Shown here: positions 1-12,333 of the stretch, piece after piece | Layout of the letters: the number at the start of each line of letters is the position of its first letter | Numbering within the stretch: position 1 is the stretch's first letter | Assembly (NCBI GenBank): GCA_021234155.1 | Contig: JAJEKV010000012.1 | Coordinates: forward strand, 3,971,789-4,035,788 | DNA from: Isoetes taiwanensis | Lineage: Eukaryota; Streptophyta; Lycopodiopsida; Isoetales; Isoetaceae | Reading direction: 5' to 3' | Length of the DNA stretch: 64,000 nt | Position numbers and translations under genes: made by a program | Notes under the pieces: generated by a model | The model's input: the letters and a program-made list of their open reading frames with translations, nothing else | Told to the model about the DNA's origin: nothing | The model's database searches: none

Positions 1-825
1 AGTTTGAGCAAAAATTTTTACACTTATGCTCTGTTCTGTTGCCTATGATGCAATTTTGTCCTTTATCCTATATAATAAAATTTTAGTGTTTGTCTGTTTT
101 GTTTGTCGCCCTAAATCGGACGGCCCAGATTTGATCTAATCATACTGCGGTTTTTGCAAAGGCATCCTAGGGTTATGGACGAGCTGGCGGTGCCATGTTC
201 AGCTATCACATCTCGATACCACAGCTCCAGCCATGGTGGCCATGGCAAGCCTATTCCTGCATTCCATCTTCATTTCGTAGGGATTTCCGTTAGCTTATTT
301 TAGGGTACGTTTGCAGCTATGGCAACTCCGGCAAGACTGAGCAGGGGCGAAAATGTTATCAGGATTTTGCTATCTAACAGGATTTACCTTGCTCTGAGCT
401 TAGGAAAGCTGTTGGAGGTTCTTCCGGCAATCATATTTCAGGGATGTCCATTTTTACAGTTTAAAGATATGAAAGCTATAGAGATCTGAGAGGGTTTTCA
501 TGCCTTGGATGTTTTAGGGCGTCAAGATTAAAAAATAAAAACGCTCTAGAGCAATGACCAGGCTGTGATGAAAGCATACTTGCAAAACATGGCTTCAGGA
601 ATATAGCAATGAGATGGGTGAATTATATGTTGCAAAATGTGCAATTTTAGGGACTTTTTAAAGGTAAGGTGTCGAACTATTTGGATTTGCTAATTGAACA
701 AAAGGAAGCATGATATAGTCTTTTGGAATGGCTTCCGAATTTGAGATTGAAGTTCTGGTTCTTTGTAGCCTGCCAATTCAATCCACATATGCTGCGTTGC
801 ACTTCGTGAATGAGCAATATTTGAG

Positions 826-3041
826 GTGGCTAATAGAAAAACCATCCAGAAACTGGCACTCTGCATGTTGTTGAACTGCTTGCTTGCTGCCTCCAGAGGA
901 GCAACTGTTAGGAACAACTGTTCTCTGCATATCAGGTTGTATATCTTTGCTTTTGTTTTTCTTTTTATCTTAGATGTCCTTCTCTTCTCATTTTTATGCC
1001 TGAGGAGATCTGTTACATGCACTCAAAACAATTTATAGCTGGTTATGGGAGAAAAATAAGATTGACTATATCCATTATTATAGTAAGAATTGATTTCCTT
1101 ACTTCAAGAGTCTTGAGGTGTCTTGCTGGCAGTGAGCTTTAAAATATTTTTACACATTTCGTAAGATCCTGACTTATATGTATTTTGTAGGTGGTAGCAG
1201 CAAGCCAAACAGCTGACCGCCCCTTGAACTACGAGACTGGTGCAAATCACGTCATTAACCAGGTAATTTTTAACTCTATCTTCAAAGTGTTCACAAGTGA
1301 GTGAAGGCTGCGAAAGATGTTTCTATGGCTCATGACATGTTTCTATGCCTCATGACAGATTTCCAACAGCAACGGTCTACCCAACTATTCCTTTTCACAG
1401 ATAGCATGCAACAAAGTTCGTCAGCTTCTTACTGTTGTACAGAATGGAGAATGGAGCTCAGAAGTTCTTGACAGATGCAAAATCTTTTTAAGGTGGTATT
1501 CATCCCCAACTGATTTTTTGCTATGATTATGATATGGAGGCACTCCTTCAACTAAAAATAGGCCTTCCAAGAAGCCATTAATCTAACTGCTTTATGGGCC
1601 AAATTAATAGTCAAAGAATGCATTTGTTTCCCTCTACATATCCTGGCTTTTGAAGGTTTGAAGGTTCCTCTGTCCAGCTTGGCCAGGCTTTTTAAGATAT
1701 ATAAAAGATAGACAGATTCTCCTTGATAAGCCCTATTCTCTTTAAGTTTTCTGATTTATTGAAAAATTAAAAAGCCAATTTGGTAGTGACCATTTCCATT
1801 TAAATCCCAGATTTATTGTGCAGAAGCTTGGCACAGGATATGGTTCCGAAGATTTGGAATTGCTTGAAGATTTCAGGTTTTGCTTTGGCATTTACGGTGT
1901 ATTTCAGTGGCAATGAAGCGTAAGCTTGGATATGGCAGAACGGATTAAAGCACTGGGGCTGCAAGGCAGAGTATTATTTGAATCTGCCAAAACCAAGATC
2001 TATAAAATGGATTAATCCGGCTCCATCTATGTCACAGTAGAGCCCTTCTAATGCATTGACTCCGCAGGGAGGTGAGATTTTCCTCGAATGTTCATAAGCT
2101 TTCATCCTCAAGGCCCTCCGAAGGCCTTTTTTTAAAAGCATAGGCCGTGTATACCGTTTTGTGCAGGCTTTTTCTCAGAGTTTGACCCAAAAACGGCAGA
2201 TATTTTTTATTTGTGATGCTCCTTTAGGTATTAGCATGCTGGCGAAACCTATGGCGAAGCATTATCTTGGCGGATTTGTGAGCTATGGCGGCTTGCCATT
2301 CTGTGAACTTCCACTCATTTTGTAGGGCTGTTTCAAGAAGCCTAGACCCATTCCAACTGATTTATCAGAGCTTGCAAAGTAAAGTGTCTAGAGTCATCAT
2401 TCGTAGTCCTACTCTAAATTGAAAATAGGTCAGAAGGAGAAAGGATTTTGTTCTGTAGTACAATAGGTGCAGTTTTGGAAAGTGCAGTTCATCATTATCT
2501 AGATATGTAGGAGCTCTGCAATTTTCCCAGCGAGATTGAAAGTTCTTCCCAGGAGGATGATAGTAGCAGGCAAATGAATTTTGGTTTTTGTCTGCATTCT
2601 GATTAAACATGCAAACCCTATGGCTAGAGCTGGTCTAGCACAAATCTGGGTGGCACTGTGATTTCAACATCATGTAAATTTCAATTTTCTGGCAGTCCAT
2701 TGCTTAGTCCATTGCTTGTAGGACATATTTATTTATCCGGCTTTACTTTCTGAGGATTGTATTTGCAAAAGACTTTTTATTCAAGGTGGTTCCTTGATTG
2801 TTACAAGGTATGCCATTTCAAAGTTTTGCCATGTTTATTCTACTTTTTCTATAAGCACACATGAGCTCAGTAAATTAACCACTTGGAGTTCAACTTCAAA
2901 ATACTTTAACACATGTAAGTTGTTGTCTTTGGTTCCATTCATAACAGCATAAAAATGATGGTTTAGGCTTTGCTACTTTTCCAGAGTCAATTGTTGCCCT
3001 TAGAGAAGGGATCTAAGCCTCGGAAAAGAGCTGCAGAATAA
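826..3041 (+). CDS. Candidate multi-exon gene, unrecognised
   Basis: I do not recognise this gene. Several open segments sit between plausible splice sites on the + strand: about 826-933 (a hydrophobic, helix-like stretch reading ...LALCMLLNCLLAASR...), 1191-1262 (after TTTGTAG, ending CAG|GTAATT; reads ...ADRPLNYETGANHVINQ), 1360-1493 (starts ISNSNGLPNYSFSQ), 1822-1877, and a last exon at about 2985-3041 after TTTTCCAG, ending ...KGSKPRKRAAE and stop. The segments at 1191 and 1360 join in frame. The first segment does not join in frame to the second by hand, so an exon may be missing or the model is wrong. The leucine-rich helices and basic tail would fit a HEAT/ARM-like nuclear or nucleolar protein, but that is only a guess. 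The true 5' end is not defined and may lie outside the window. Confidence 0.3.
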
Positions 3042-3465
3042 GTAGCTCAAATAAGTGCTGAATTTAATTTGCTTTTGTAGAGATATCTTAGTACAGTTAA
3101 CAGTGGCGACAATGAGCCAAACATTTTATTCAAGTTAGTTCTGATTATATGCCCATTATTATATTATTTCATTGATGTCTAAATCAACATCTTATCTAGT
3201 TAACCTTGGAAAGAAGAATAGACCTATCATAATTATTCTTGGGATTTTTGTGCTATTTTACTTAACAAATATATGGTTTCCTGTCCAGTTATTGCCTTAA
3301 TATGTTCACTTGATGTTTGTGCGTATTCAAACCTAGCATGTTTGGAACCATGATATTTAACAATGCTTATCGATGATGTGCAAACTGGAAAGGATCAGAC
3401 AAATATCAACTACAGTGCAAATTGTATTCATAAATCTATAATACAATGCAAATCCGTAAGCAAAA

Positions 3466-4241
3466 GAATACCAAATAATCACTACGATGTAACTCAAAGG
3501 AATACCAAATAATCACTACGACGTAACTCTATAAAGGAAAGAATGCAAAGCAAAAGTATACTTCTTTCATGAAGTAGAACAAACGGATTTTTCTATGTAG
3601 ACATATATACACATATATTTGTCTGTTAATCCAAATGAACACTAAACTTAGCAATCAATTTGCAAGTTTACTACACATGGCTCTCGAATAAACATGCCAC
3701 CAATTTAACCTCTTCTACTTCTCCACGAGAGCAACACTAAACTCAATAATTAATTTGCAAGTTTAGTTCATATGGCTCTCTAATAAACATACAACCAGTT
3801 TAACCTCTGCCACTTTTCAATGATGCATTGAGTAAACAAATGTAGAAGAAAAAGGAAGAAATGGCTATGAGTGACCTACATTATCTGTTCTAATATAAAG
3901 ACAAAAGAATTATAGGTACACCAGCCATGTTTAAATTGCATCAAGGTCTCCATGATATAAAGCATTATACAAAAGTTGAAGCTCAAATTGCATGGCATTA
4001 ATGCTGCATGAATCCTACAACGTGGGATCCGATAACTGCCTTATAGCCCAGCAACGCTGGGCACCATTACTAGTTATTGATAAGATATTGTTGCCTATGA
4101 TGCAATTTTGTCCTTTATTATTGATAAGATATTTTAAAATTGCATTAGTGAAAAAATCTTTAAAAGCATAAGGAATAGATCCTAGGAGGGTAACAATATT
4201 GCAAGTTTAGATCCTAGGAGGTTAACAATATTGCAAGTTTA
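3466..4241. repeat. Three small tandem duplications in spacer
   Basis: Three local duplications lie close together: a unit of about 33 bp at 3466-3499 and 3500-3530 (GAATACCAAATAATCACTA core), a unit of about 94 bp at 3638-3731 and 3732-3825 (AACACTAAACT...GTTTAACCTC), and a unit of about 33 bp at 4176-4207 and 4208-4241 (TAGATCCTAGGAGG core). Copies are diverged by a few bases. No coding sense is visible. Confidence 0.75.
4089..4117. repeat. Second copy of a 29-bp motif found at 39-67
   Basis: The run starting GTTGCCTATGATGCAATTTT occurs here and at about 39-67, in the same orientation, and is exact over about 29 bases ending in TCCTTTAT. The two copies bracket the candidate gene region. 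It may be a fragment of a dispersed repeat. Confidence 0.6.
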
Positions 4242-6761
4242 GATTTACACTGCATATTTAAGGTCGCGGAAATCTAGATGCTGGATCTTGAAGCCTCCAT
4301 CCAAACCAGCACAATGGAAACATTCAGTGGAGAAGTACTCTTCTATGCTAAGAATGAAAATGCCGCCACTACCATTAGATTTTCCTATCACCATTACATA
4401 TTCCTATCAATCCAATCCTACACACCGTGAGCACTTCCACATCAATGCTATGTCCCTTAAAAGTTTTCTTTTGCTCCTCTTCTCGTAAGTCTCGGCTTCT
4501 AAGTAGTGGACGTTAAAAAATTGTATGTATCTATGTAAACAATGAAACTACTTACGTGGGGACTTTTTCTATGCCAAAAATCATCATGGAAGACATTTTG
4601 AAGCCCGTTCTTGAAGCCCCTTTATGCGATTCTTTGCCCTGTTTTCGGTCTTGATAGATCCGTGGTGTGCCCCGTTCTTTAATCCCCGCGAAATCAAATG
4701 ATTAGCAAACGGAGTTAAGCACAAGCAGAGCAAAATTTTCAAGTTCTAAGTCCCAGATTGCTAGAAAGCTCTGCGACCTCCGGCGCCATAGCAATTTTCC
4801 CTCTCGTGCCGGAAAAGCTCGAGCAAAAGACCCGTAGGGGGCACAAGGGTCCGGTCCTCTTCGGGCCTATTAACACGCAAGCTTGCCAAGCTCACGGCTA
4901 TGGTGGTTCCGTGAAGTGCGGATTCAGGCTCTTCGGGAGCATCACATACGATTATCCACAGATAGCGAGATTTTGATGGCGCAAGAGAGGGGATTGGTAG
5001 AATTGTTCAATCCGAAGAAGTATCAGAAGCAATCGAGGGGCAGAAACGGGTCTGATGGGTCGAATCAGCCGAGGAGATGCCATTGGATAGGCTAGAGCAT
5101 TCTGTGGTTGCGGTTTAAACTTCTGTGTGGTTGATCTGGAACAGCTCAGGGGAATTGCTGAGAAGAACCGGTCACCGGTGGTATTGGTAAAGATCGAGGT
5201 GTTGATTCATCGGCTGGGAACAGCGCAACACCAATCAACGTGGGGGATCCGGGATCCGTGGTGTGGGCGGCAGTTGTTTGGCTCATCCCAAGCGAGCAAA
5301 ATTTGGGTCACTGAATTTCGCCGTGACAGTGGTATTAGAGCCACAACTGCAGATTCAGCATGTTCGACATCGCCGACCTGTTACAGATCATCCCGATCTG
5401 TTCTTCAATAGGTTTTTGCCGCAACGAACCAAAACACACCATGTGTCCTTAACATTAACATTTAACATTGTTAACTTATATTACTTCTTATTATTAACAC
5501 CCCTAGTGCTAATAACTAACACTAGTATCCCTGATGTTAACTTGTAACATCCATTATATATTAATATTAACAACCCATTAATATTAATGTTACGTTACTA
5601 CTGGTAACAATCACTGGTATCACATGCCTTGCTTTCGCAACTAATATTATTAACTAATATTAATGTCCCAAGTGACTGATATCTGTCCCTAGCAATCTTT
5701 TTCCCTTATTTCGCATTCCGTCACCATAGATTGATTACAGTCAACATGGCCCATTAATCACAACTACCCAGCAAATGTAATTAACATTACCCCCATGCTC
5801 ATGAACGTCCGTCAAGGGTCCGATTCTGGCTATACCCTTGGGAGCACCTGTAATGTACGGGGTAACGTACGAGAGCCAGTTTGTGGTATAGATATACATC
5901 AAAAGAACTTGTTTAAAATATGCTTACGGTACCATAAAATACATATGGTATGTACATCAACGCAATTTTTTTTTTGAAAAATACGTGTACCGTACCTGTG
6001 CCATACCTATAAAGTACGTATCTTACTTGTACTGTACCTTATAAAGTACGTTTCAGACGCGCATAGACAATTTTTTTCCTTATTTATTACAAAAAATGAA
6101 TAAGTACGTATAGTACATATGGATACGGTACCTTCAGTACGAAAAATGTAATGTACACATACGTAATCTACACTGAGCTTACAAGAATATTGTTTCCTAA
6201 AATCTTTTTTGTCAGCTTCTCTGCACTGTAACAGTATTGTGTTGCCAATTTTATACTCCTATTCTTCCTATGGCTATAGAGCAACAGGATCTAGACTAGC
6301 CATCGCCAGCCATAACACAATTTTGTGCAAGGCATCGCCCTTGCACACAAGCGAAAACAGTTAATGCCGAATCTGGATGAAAGAGTGCCTCATCTATGTT
6401 TTCTGTGCCCTTTTTCTTGTTGAACTTGTAAGACCGAGATAGAAGAATCAGAACCCAATAGTTGCGGACAGAAAAGAACGTGGCATCATGAGAATTTTTT
6501 TTGGCCTTTTTCACCTCAAGCTATTTTGTTCCCAAAAAAAAATCTGCGCTTGTGGGTCATGCAAGCAAGGAATAAAAGAATAAAATCAAAAGAATAGAAT
6601 CAAAGCAAAAGAATTTCATATGAGTTAAACTATGGAGACCCGATGTGAAGAAGAATGATTGCATATAAAAACTCGTGAAAGCCGTTTGTCGCATCCCACC
6701 CGTAAAACAACAGGGCGCCAAATAAATCAATCAAACTCCCCTTCAATCTTACACTATCGCC
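4242..6761. other. Spacer without a supported gene
   Basis: No convincing exon is seen here. About 4740-5410 is more GC-rich, with open stretches in several frames and no recognisable motif; it could be a decayed transposon piece. 5440-5680 is rich in TTAATATTAAC-like words. 5850-6170 is rich in GTAC/TACGTA words (GGTACC, AAGTACGTA). The stretch just before 6762 would hold the polygalacturonase promoter, but I see no clear TATA box that decides its start. Confidence 0.5.
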
Positions 6762-8554
6762 ATGCCGGATTTCTGCAAGCTGCTCAGAATCGTTCTGCTT
6801 TTGAGCTTTTCGAGATGGGTTATGGCGTTTGGTCATCGCCGGATTGCCATAGCTTCTCCTCCTCGGACTTACAGAGCATCCATTTTAGATTTCGGGGCCG
6901 TTGGAGATGGGAAAACTTTGAACACCAAATCTTTCCAAGACGCCATAGCCAATCTTTCGTATTATGCCGAAAATGGAGGTGCTGCTCTCTATGTTCCAGA
7001 AGGAACATGGCTTACTGGATGTTTTAACCTCACAAGCCATTTCACTCTGTATCTGGAAAAGGGTTCCACAATTCTGGCATCACAGGTATATGAAAAAATC
7101 TGCATGCATTGAATTTTTGTCCACTAAGGCCTTTGCTTCGGAATGTAGAATCCAAATGACTGGCCTGTGATTCAAGCTCTCCCTTCTTACGGAAGAGGCA
7201 GAGATCTTCCTGGACCAAGATATTCAAGTCTGATCCATGGAGAAGATCTTACAGATGTGGTGATCACAGGTAAATGAAGTTTTGCCAACTACTATAATTA
7301 GAAGTACTACTGTAATTAGAAGTGGGTTTTCAGTAGCGAGAGTTAAACTTTGTGCAGGAGAAGATGGAGTCATTGATGGACAGGGTTCAGTATGGTGGAA
7401 ATGGTTCGAGAAAGGCAAATTAAAATATACAAGAGGGTCTTTAGTGGAATTTATCAGTTCTACTGACATTCTTTTGTCTAATACTACCTTCAAGAACTCC
7501 CCTTTTTGGACCATTCATCCTGTCTACTGCAGGTTCATCTTTCTACACTTACCTGAATTAAGAAGAAGAGTAAGTTTTGTTCTCTGATTAGAGTTTATTC
7601 CTATGATTTATGCAGTCGTGTGGCAGTTATTGGTGCTACAATATTGGCTCCTCATGATTCACACAACACTGATGGAGTAGATCCAGGTAGACAATCCTGT
7701 CTTTTCTTGGCAAGAAATATATTTTAAAGATTCATGCTTAAAACAGAGTCTAAGTTAGTGTACAAGGTTATGCCTTTAGGGATGCATCTTGGCATAGACC
7801 ATTAGATTTTTCTTGCATTTTTTTTTCACATTAGATTCTTGTGTTGGAATGGAATTTTTTTTCTTCAGCTTATTTTATCTTGTCTACATTTGCAAGTGAC
7901 TTACTTTGATTACTCAACCCAGATTCAAGCTCTGATGTCTTCATTGGCCACACTTACATCGAAACCGGAGACGACGCCATAGCCATCAAGAGTGGATGGG
8001 ATGAATATGGCATTCAATACGGGCGCCCTAGCACCAACATTCACATCATAGATGTAACCACAGTAAATCATAATGGAATTGCTCTTGGCAGTGAAATGTC
8101 AGGAGGTATTTCAAATGTTGTTATTCAAGGCATCAGCATATCAAACTCAAAAACTGGGATTCATGTGAAAACTGCAATTGGAAGAGGAGGATCCATAACC
8201 AATATTTCCATATCTGATATAACAATGAGGAATGTGAGCACTGCTTTGGCATTTACAGGATATTATAACCAACATCCTGATAATCAATTTGATCCCAGTG
8301 CGTATTCAAGTGTCAGCAGGATCAGCATCAACAACATGGGTGGAAGCCAGATTTCTGAAGTGGGATATTTCAAGGGATTGGCTGAAGCTCCTTTTAATCA
8401 GATTTGTCTGACGAATATCAGTGTTCCAGGGAAGTGGAAATCTGGTTGGGATTGCATTAATGTGAATGGATTCTCTGAAAATGTGGTGCCCCTGCCATGC
8501 ACTCAGCTTCAAAATGCTATCCAAAATGATGGATCCTGTTTTGCAATGAAGTGA
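6762..8554 (+). CDS. Polygalacturonase-like glycoside hydrolase 28, five exons
   Basis: This is a pectin-degrading enzyme family gene, expected to act in the cell wall. By hand the exons are 6762-7085, 7149-7269, 7358-7532, 7616-7686 and 7923-8554, all with GT-AG borders, giving 440 residues with frame kept throughout. The N terminus has a hydrophobic segment (IVLLLSF, residues about 9-16) that fits a signal peptide. Family landmarks are LDFGAVGDG (about 43-51), the NTDGVDPDS block spanning exons 4-5, and GDDAIAIKSG with the paired acid residues. The block usually holding the catalytic histidine reads VNHNGIALGSEMSGG, and the usual RIK triplet reads HVK (GIHVKTAIGRGG), so catalytic competence is not certain. 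Length and intron count fit the plant 'probable polygalacturonase' clade. The ATG at 6762 is the first that leads with a signal peptide into the conserved block. Confidence 0.93.
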
Positions 8555-8890
8555 ACAGGTCTGACCATTTTGAAATTTGGTGCCCATCCCTTTCTTCGGT
8601 TCCTTGTCAATGTCTTTACCTACCTTTTCTAGTTTTTTATTTTAAATCTCGTTTTGAGTTTCATGGTTCCTGTTACCCTTTGTTATGGTCTCTTAAAAGG
8701 ACTAGGAAACTTAGTATTATAGAAAGTCCCTTGATATTTAAGGACTGTATCGCCTAATTGTTGTCTTGTATCGCTTGATTGTTGTCTGTTCAAGTGAGTG
8801 TGTAAAATCTTTCGTGCCTTGAACTCATTAGATATATTTGTTCATAATGTGAGTATTGAAAAACATGTTCAAGTGAGGGTGTAAAATCCT

Positions 8891-9140
8891 TCTCAGCTTC
8901 AAAATGCTATCCAAAATGATGGATCATGTTTTGCCAGCTTCAAAATGCGATGGATCATGTTTTGCAATGAATCCCAGAATGATGGATCATGTTTTGCCAG
9001 CTTCAAAATGCTATCCAAAATGATGGATCATGTTTTGCAATGAATCCCAGAACGTAGTGCCAGAATGATGGATCATGTTTTGCCAGCTTCAAAATGTTAT
9101 CCAAAATGATGGATCGTGTTTTGCAATGAATCCCAGAACG
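8891..9140 (+). repeat. Tandem copies of the polygalacturonase 3' coding end
   Basis: The last coding stretch of the gene (CAGCTTCAAAATGCTATCC at 8504, through GATGGATCCTGTTTTGC) recurs here about five times, at about 8893, 8936, 8998 and 9083, with partial or interrupted units, each followed by GCAATGAATCCCAGAA or a shorter join. The copies have no upstream coding sequence, so they are DNA-level partial duplications. Confidence 0.85.
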
Positions 9141-9327
9141 TCACTACGCAGCATCCAACTGGACATGTTACCACACGCCGCACGATATTGCTCGGTTGGG
9201 TCCTGCCCCCAACCACTTTATATTACATCTGTGGGATTTGACGCCCAACAGTTCGGGCAGCCTCGAACTCGAGACTTGTAGTTTGCTAGAACTAGTGTGT
9301 TAGCACTAGATCAGACACCCAGACGCA
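9141..9327 (-). mobile_element. Possible tRNA-related SINE insertion
   Basis: This block interrupts the duplicated 3' end of the polygalacturonase and is unlike its surroundings. Read on the - strand it contains GAGTTCGAGGC, near the pol III B-box consensus, downstream of GTCTGATCTAGTGC-like sequence. No clear A box, tail or target duplication was found, so the SINE call is weak. Confidence 0.3.
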
Positions 9328-9800
9328 CTTTGAAATTTGGTGCTCATCCCTTTCTTTAGTTCCATGTCAATGTCTTTATCTACCTTTTCTAGTCTTTATT
9401 TCAATGACGCAATGAGTTGAACAGTTCTGACCAATTTGAAATTTGGTGCTCATCCCTTTCTTTAGTTCCTTGTCGATGTCGTTACCTACCTTTTCTAGTA
9501 TTCTTATATCATATGTTGTTTTGAGATTCATGATACTTGTTATCGTTTGTTTATGGTTTTATATGGTACAAGCAAATGGGCATAGCCATTGCGTCTAGCT
9601 AGGATTGGTTGAGCCAATGTCACTTGCGAGATTCTATTAAAAGAAGTACGAAACTTAGTATTATCAAGTCCATAGTTATTTAAGGACTGTATCAGGCCGA
9701 TCATTGTCTACTCAAGTAAGTGCATAAAATCCTTCATGGCTTGAACTCATTAGAAATATATTCTTTGATAATAATGTGAGTATTGAAAGGCATGAACTTC
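9328..9800 (+). repeat. Duplicated 3' UTR of the polygalacturonase gene
   Basis: The sequence after the stop codon (8565-8875: TTTGAAATTTGGTGC, then TACCTTTTCTAG, AAACTTAGTATTAT, TTTAAGGACTGTATC, TTGAACTCATTAGA, GTGAGTATTGAAA) is repeated here. The first part is present twice (9330 and 9430) and the rest once, to about 9790. The order of landmarks is kept. Confidence 0.85.
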
Positions 9801-10112
9801 ACTACGTTTTCTTCTTTTGTATTTATATGCACCACCATTGCATTCTACAATCATCTGTTTTAGAGCAACAATGGATTTGGTTATATATCTTTTCATTTCA
9901 AGTTGGTGGACAGTAACTAGTATTCTTTCCTTATTGACAAGGAGTTGAGAGGGCATAATATATAGGGAAAATTTTAAAAATGCCCTTAATATTTTCGTGT
10001 ATTTGCCAAAATGCCCTTGTATTTTTTATATTTATCAAATGCCCTATTTTTTCATACGCTTCATGAATCTTGGAGACCGACACAGGTCCGATAGATGGAT
10101 TTTGGTCTCGAC

Positions 10113-11508
10113 CATAGTTGGGCCGACCCACCGACCTAGCCGACCTGCCGACCTAGGTGGGAGATGTCCGACCTAGGTGGGGATTTTTCGCCGACCTACC
10201 GACCTATTTTGCCAAAATGCAACTCTCTCTTTTCCTGCATATAATGCATAAACAAGTTAAATTACAGTGCTACAATATAACAAGCTTCTCTTTTCCTGCA
10301 GATACCATCACAGAAAGTTATTATATGAATCTAGTGACTCATGCTACCACTTTCAAATCCTGCCACACTTCACATAAGGTTCACAATGGTATGTTATTGC
10401 CTGTTAGCACGCAAGACATGCCCATGAACTCACTGCAATAAGACAGCACTCAAGACATGTCCATGTATTCTTTCGTTAGCTTGTCTCGGTCCAAGCAACT
10501 TGGCGCATGGGAACCATAGAACAAATGTGCTGTCAACTGCAATACTTCATCCTCAGTTTTGACTCCTGAATGGTTTACCTTCTTAATTTAGCTAATAACA
10601 CCTTCAGAAGAGATATATAACATGATTTAGTAAAGCATGAGACTTTGCTTCTGATTTTTATCCTACAAGTTGAAGCATATGTGATAATGTGATACCTGTC
10701 TCCATATCTTTTAAAAACATAGACAAGTAGTGGCACGACTTTGTTATCAAATATTGCAGATTCCCATTCGACCAAAGAGATTTCTTTTACTGCCCATGGA
10801 TCATTGTAATCTGCATCCCAATCAAAGCCCTTCAAAGAAGTGAATTAGATGCAAGAAGTAATGATGTTTTGCCCCAAAATTTGGGATAAAAAGCTAGTCA
10901 CCTGATCTTGGAAGCATTTCTCAGCAATTAGGACCAATCATAGGCAATGCATGTTCTCTTGTTTTGTAGATAAAAATCAATCCCTCAGATTAGTTGAAGC
11001 CCTGCTTCAAAAAGGTTTAGCTTGAACATTACTGCTAGCAGTATTGCTCTGGCAAGAGAAATAGCAACCAAAAGGAGTAAGTTCCAACTCCTCTTAAAAC
11101 TGCTATGACCCACTCAATGAGACCGAAAAGTGAGTTTAAGAGATCTTAGAGATCATCAACAGCAGACCTTCGTTGCCACAAACAAGCATCCAAACATGTT
11201 TGATCCCAGCCTAGAAACGTAAAAAAATGTGGAAGAAAGCTTAGCTCGAGTTCGTTTTGGCTATGGCCTGCCCTGCATTGCTTTAAACAGAGAGTGGAAA
11301 GACTCAGGATGGGATTAGGCTGCCCAAATCTGATCGAAAATCCTCTGTTCCAGCTATTTCGGCGCCTACTGCATGCAACAGAGAAAAGGGGATAAAATTT
11401 TTTTTTTGGGTTTTAAGACCCATCCGACCTTGGGTCGGGTTAGGCCGACTCCGACCTAGGTCAGAAGCGCTCGGATTTTAGGGCCGACCTAGGTTGGCCC
11501 CAACTATG
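10113..11508. mobile_element. hAT-like non-autonomous element, nested
   Basis: The ends CATAGTTGGG...CCCAACTATG are flanked on both sides by GTCTCGAC (10105-10112 and 11509-11516), an exact 8-bp target duplication as made by hAT transposases. Both subterminal regions are packed with CCGACCTA/TAGGTCGG words (about 10120-10215 and 11420-11495), as expected for transposase binding sites. No transposase is encoded. The interior carries a gene-like exon on the - strand. Confidence 0.8.
10696..10829 (-). pseudogene. Captured single exon, possibly thioredoxin-fold-like
   Basis: A 134-bp stretch on the - strand is bordered by TTTGAAG| and |GTATCAC, matching splice acceptor and donor. It encodes about 44 residues including FDWDADYNDPWAV, SLVEWE and PLLVYVFKRYG. 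The last part resembles the first strand of a thioredoxin-like fold, but I cannot assign a family. Placed alone inside a hAT-like element, it looks like a captured host exon. Gene family and parent locus are unknown. Confidence 0.45.
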
Positions 11509-12333
11509 GTCTCGACCTCCTGTGACAGAAAGTTTCTGATGAGGTCTTGAATTAGAGGAACTCCATAATTCTGTAGATGTCTCTCGCCGGACCTATTCGG
11601 AGGCCTTATTTCTTCATCTAGAAGTCCGTTGGCCGCAATTTAGCGACATGCTATCGAAATTTAGGGATCTTGATGCAGCCAGATTATTATACAGAAGTCT
11701 AGGTTTGAACAATTTATTCTGGATTTGAGAGAAAAAATTCTGTTGCTTGTTTCTATGGAAATAAAATACTGAAGTGAGCCACATTCTGGGTCATTCTTTC
11801 TGGATCAAGAATGTCATAAGTGCTTATCTTCTGCACCCAAATTATATCTGTTTTCTTTTTCTGAACATGGAGGCTCTGGATTGTGTATTATTTGTGCATA
11901 GAATACCACGCCTCTGTGTCAAAGATATATATCCTTCTATTGTGCGCATGGCAGCAGATAAGGTGATGTCGATTCCCAGAATAAAACTTAGTTCCAACGA
12001 TTATAGTAGTTCCATCTTTAGCGGATCTGTACAAGGCAACCAATTAACTACAGATAGCCATAAACAGAAGATCTACAAACAGGAAATCTTTCAAACCAGA
12101 GAGAAGAATGAGTCATGAATCAGCGCACCCTAAAATGTAGGGCAAGCATTAGGCCATAAATGCTTTTACAAGGATGATTAGTAGGAGGAAATTGGGCAGG
12201 AAGATGAGCTTGCTATGGTCGAAAACAGAAGGCTGTGAAAGTTTTTGAATTAAGGGCATTTTGATAAATACTAGAAATATAGGGGCATTTTCACAAATAT
12301 TAGGAAATACAAGGGCATTTTTAAAATTTTCCC

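Noticed and set aside
5840-6170. Regulatory cluster of TACGTA and GGTACC words
   Set aside because: Low-complexity drift explains it; there is no consistent spacing and no adjacent gene start within 500 bp.
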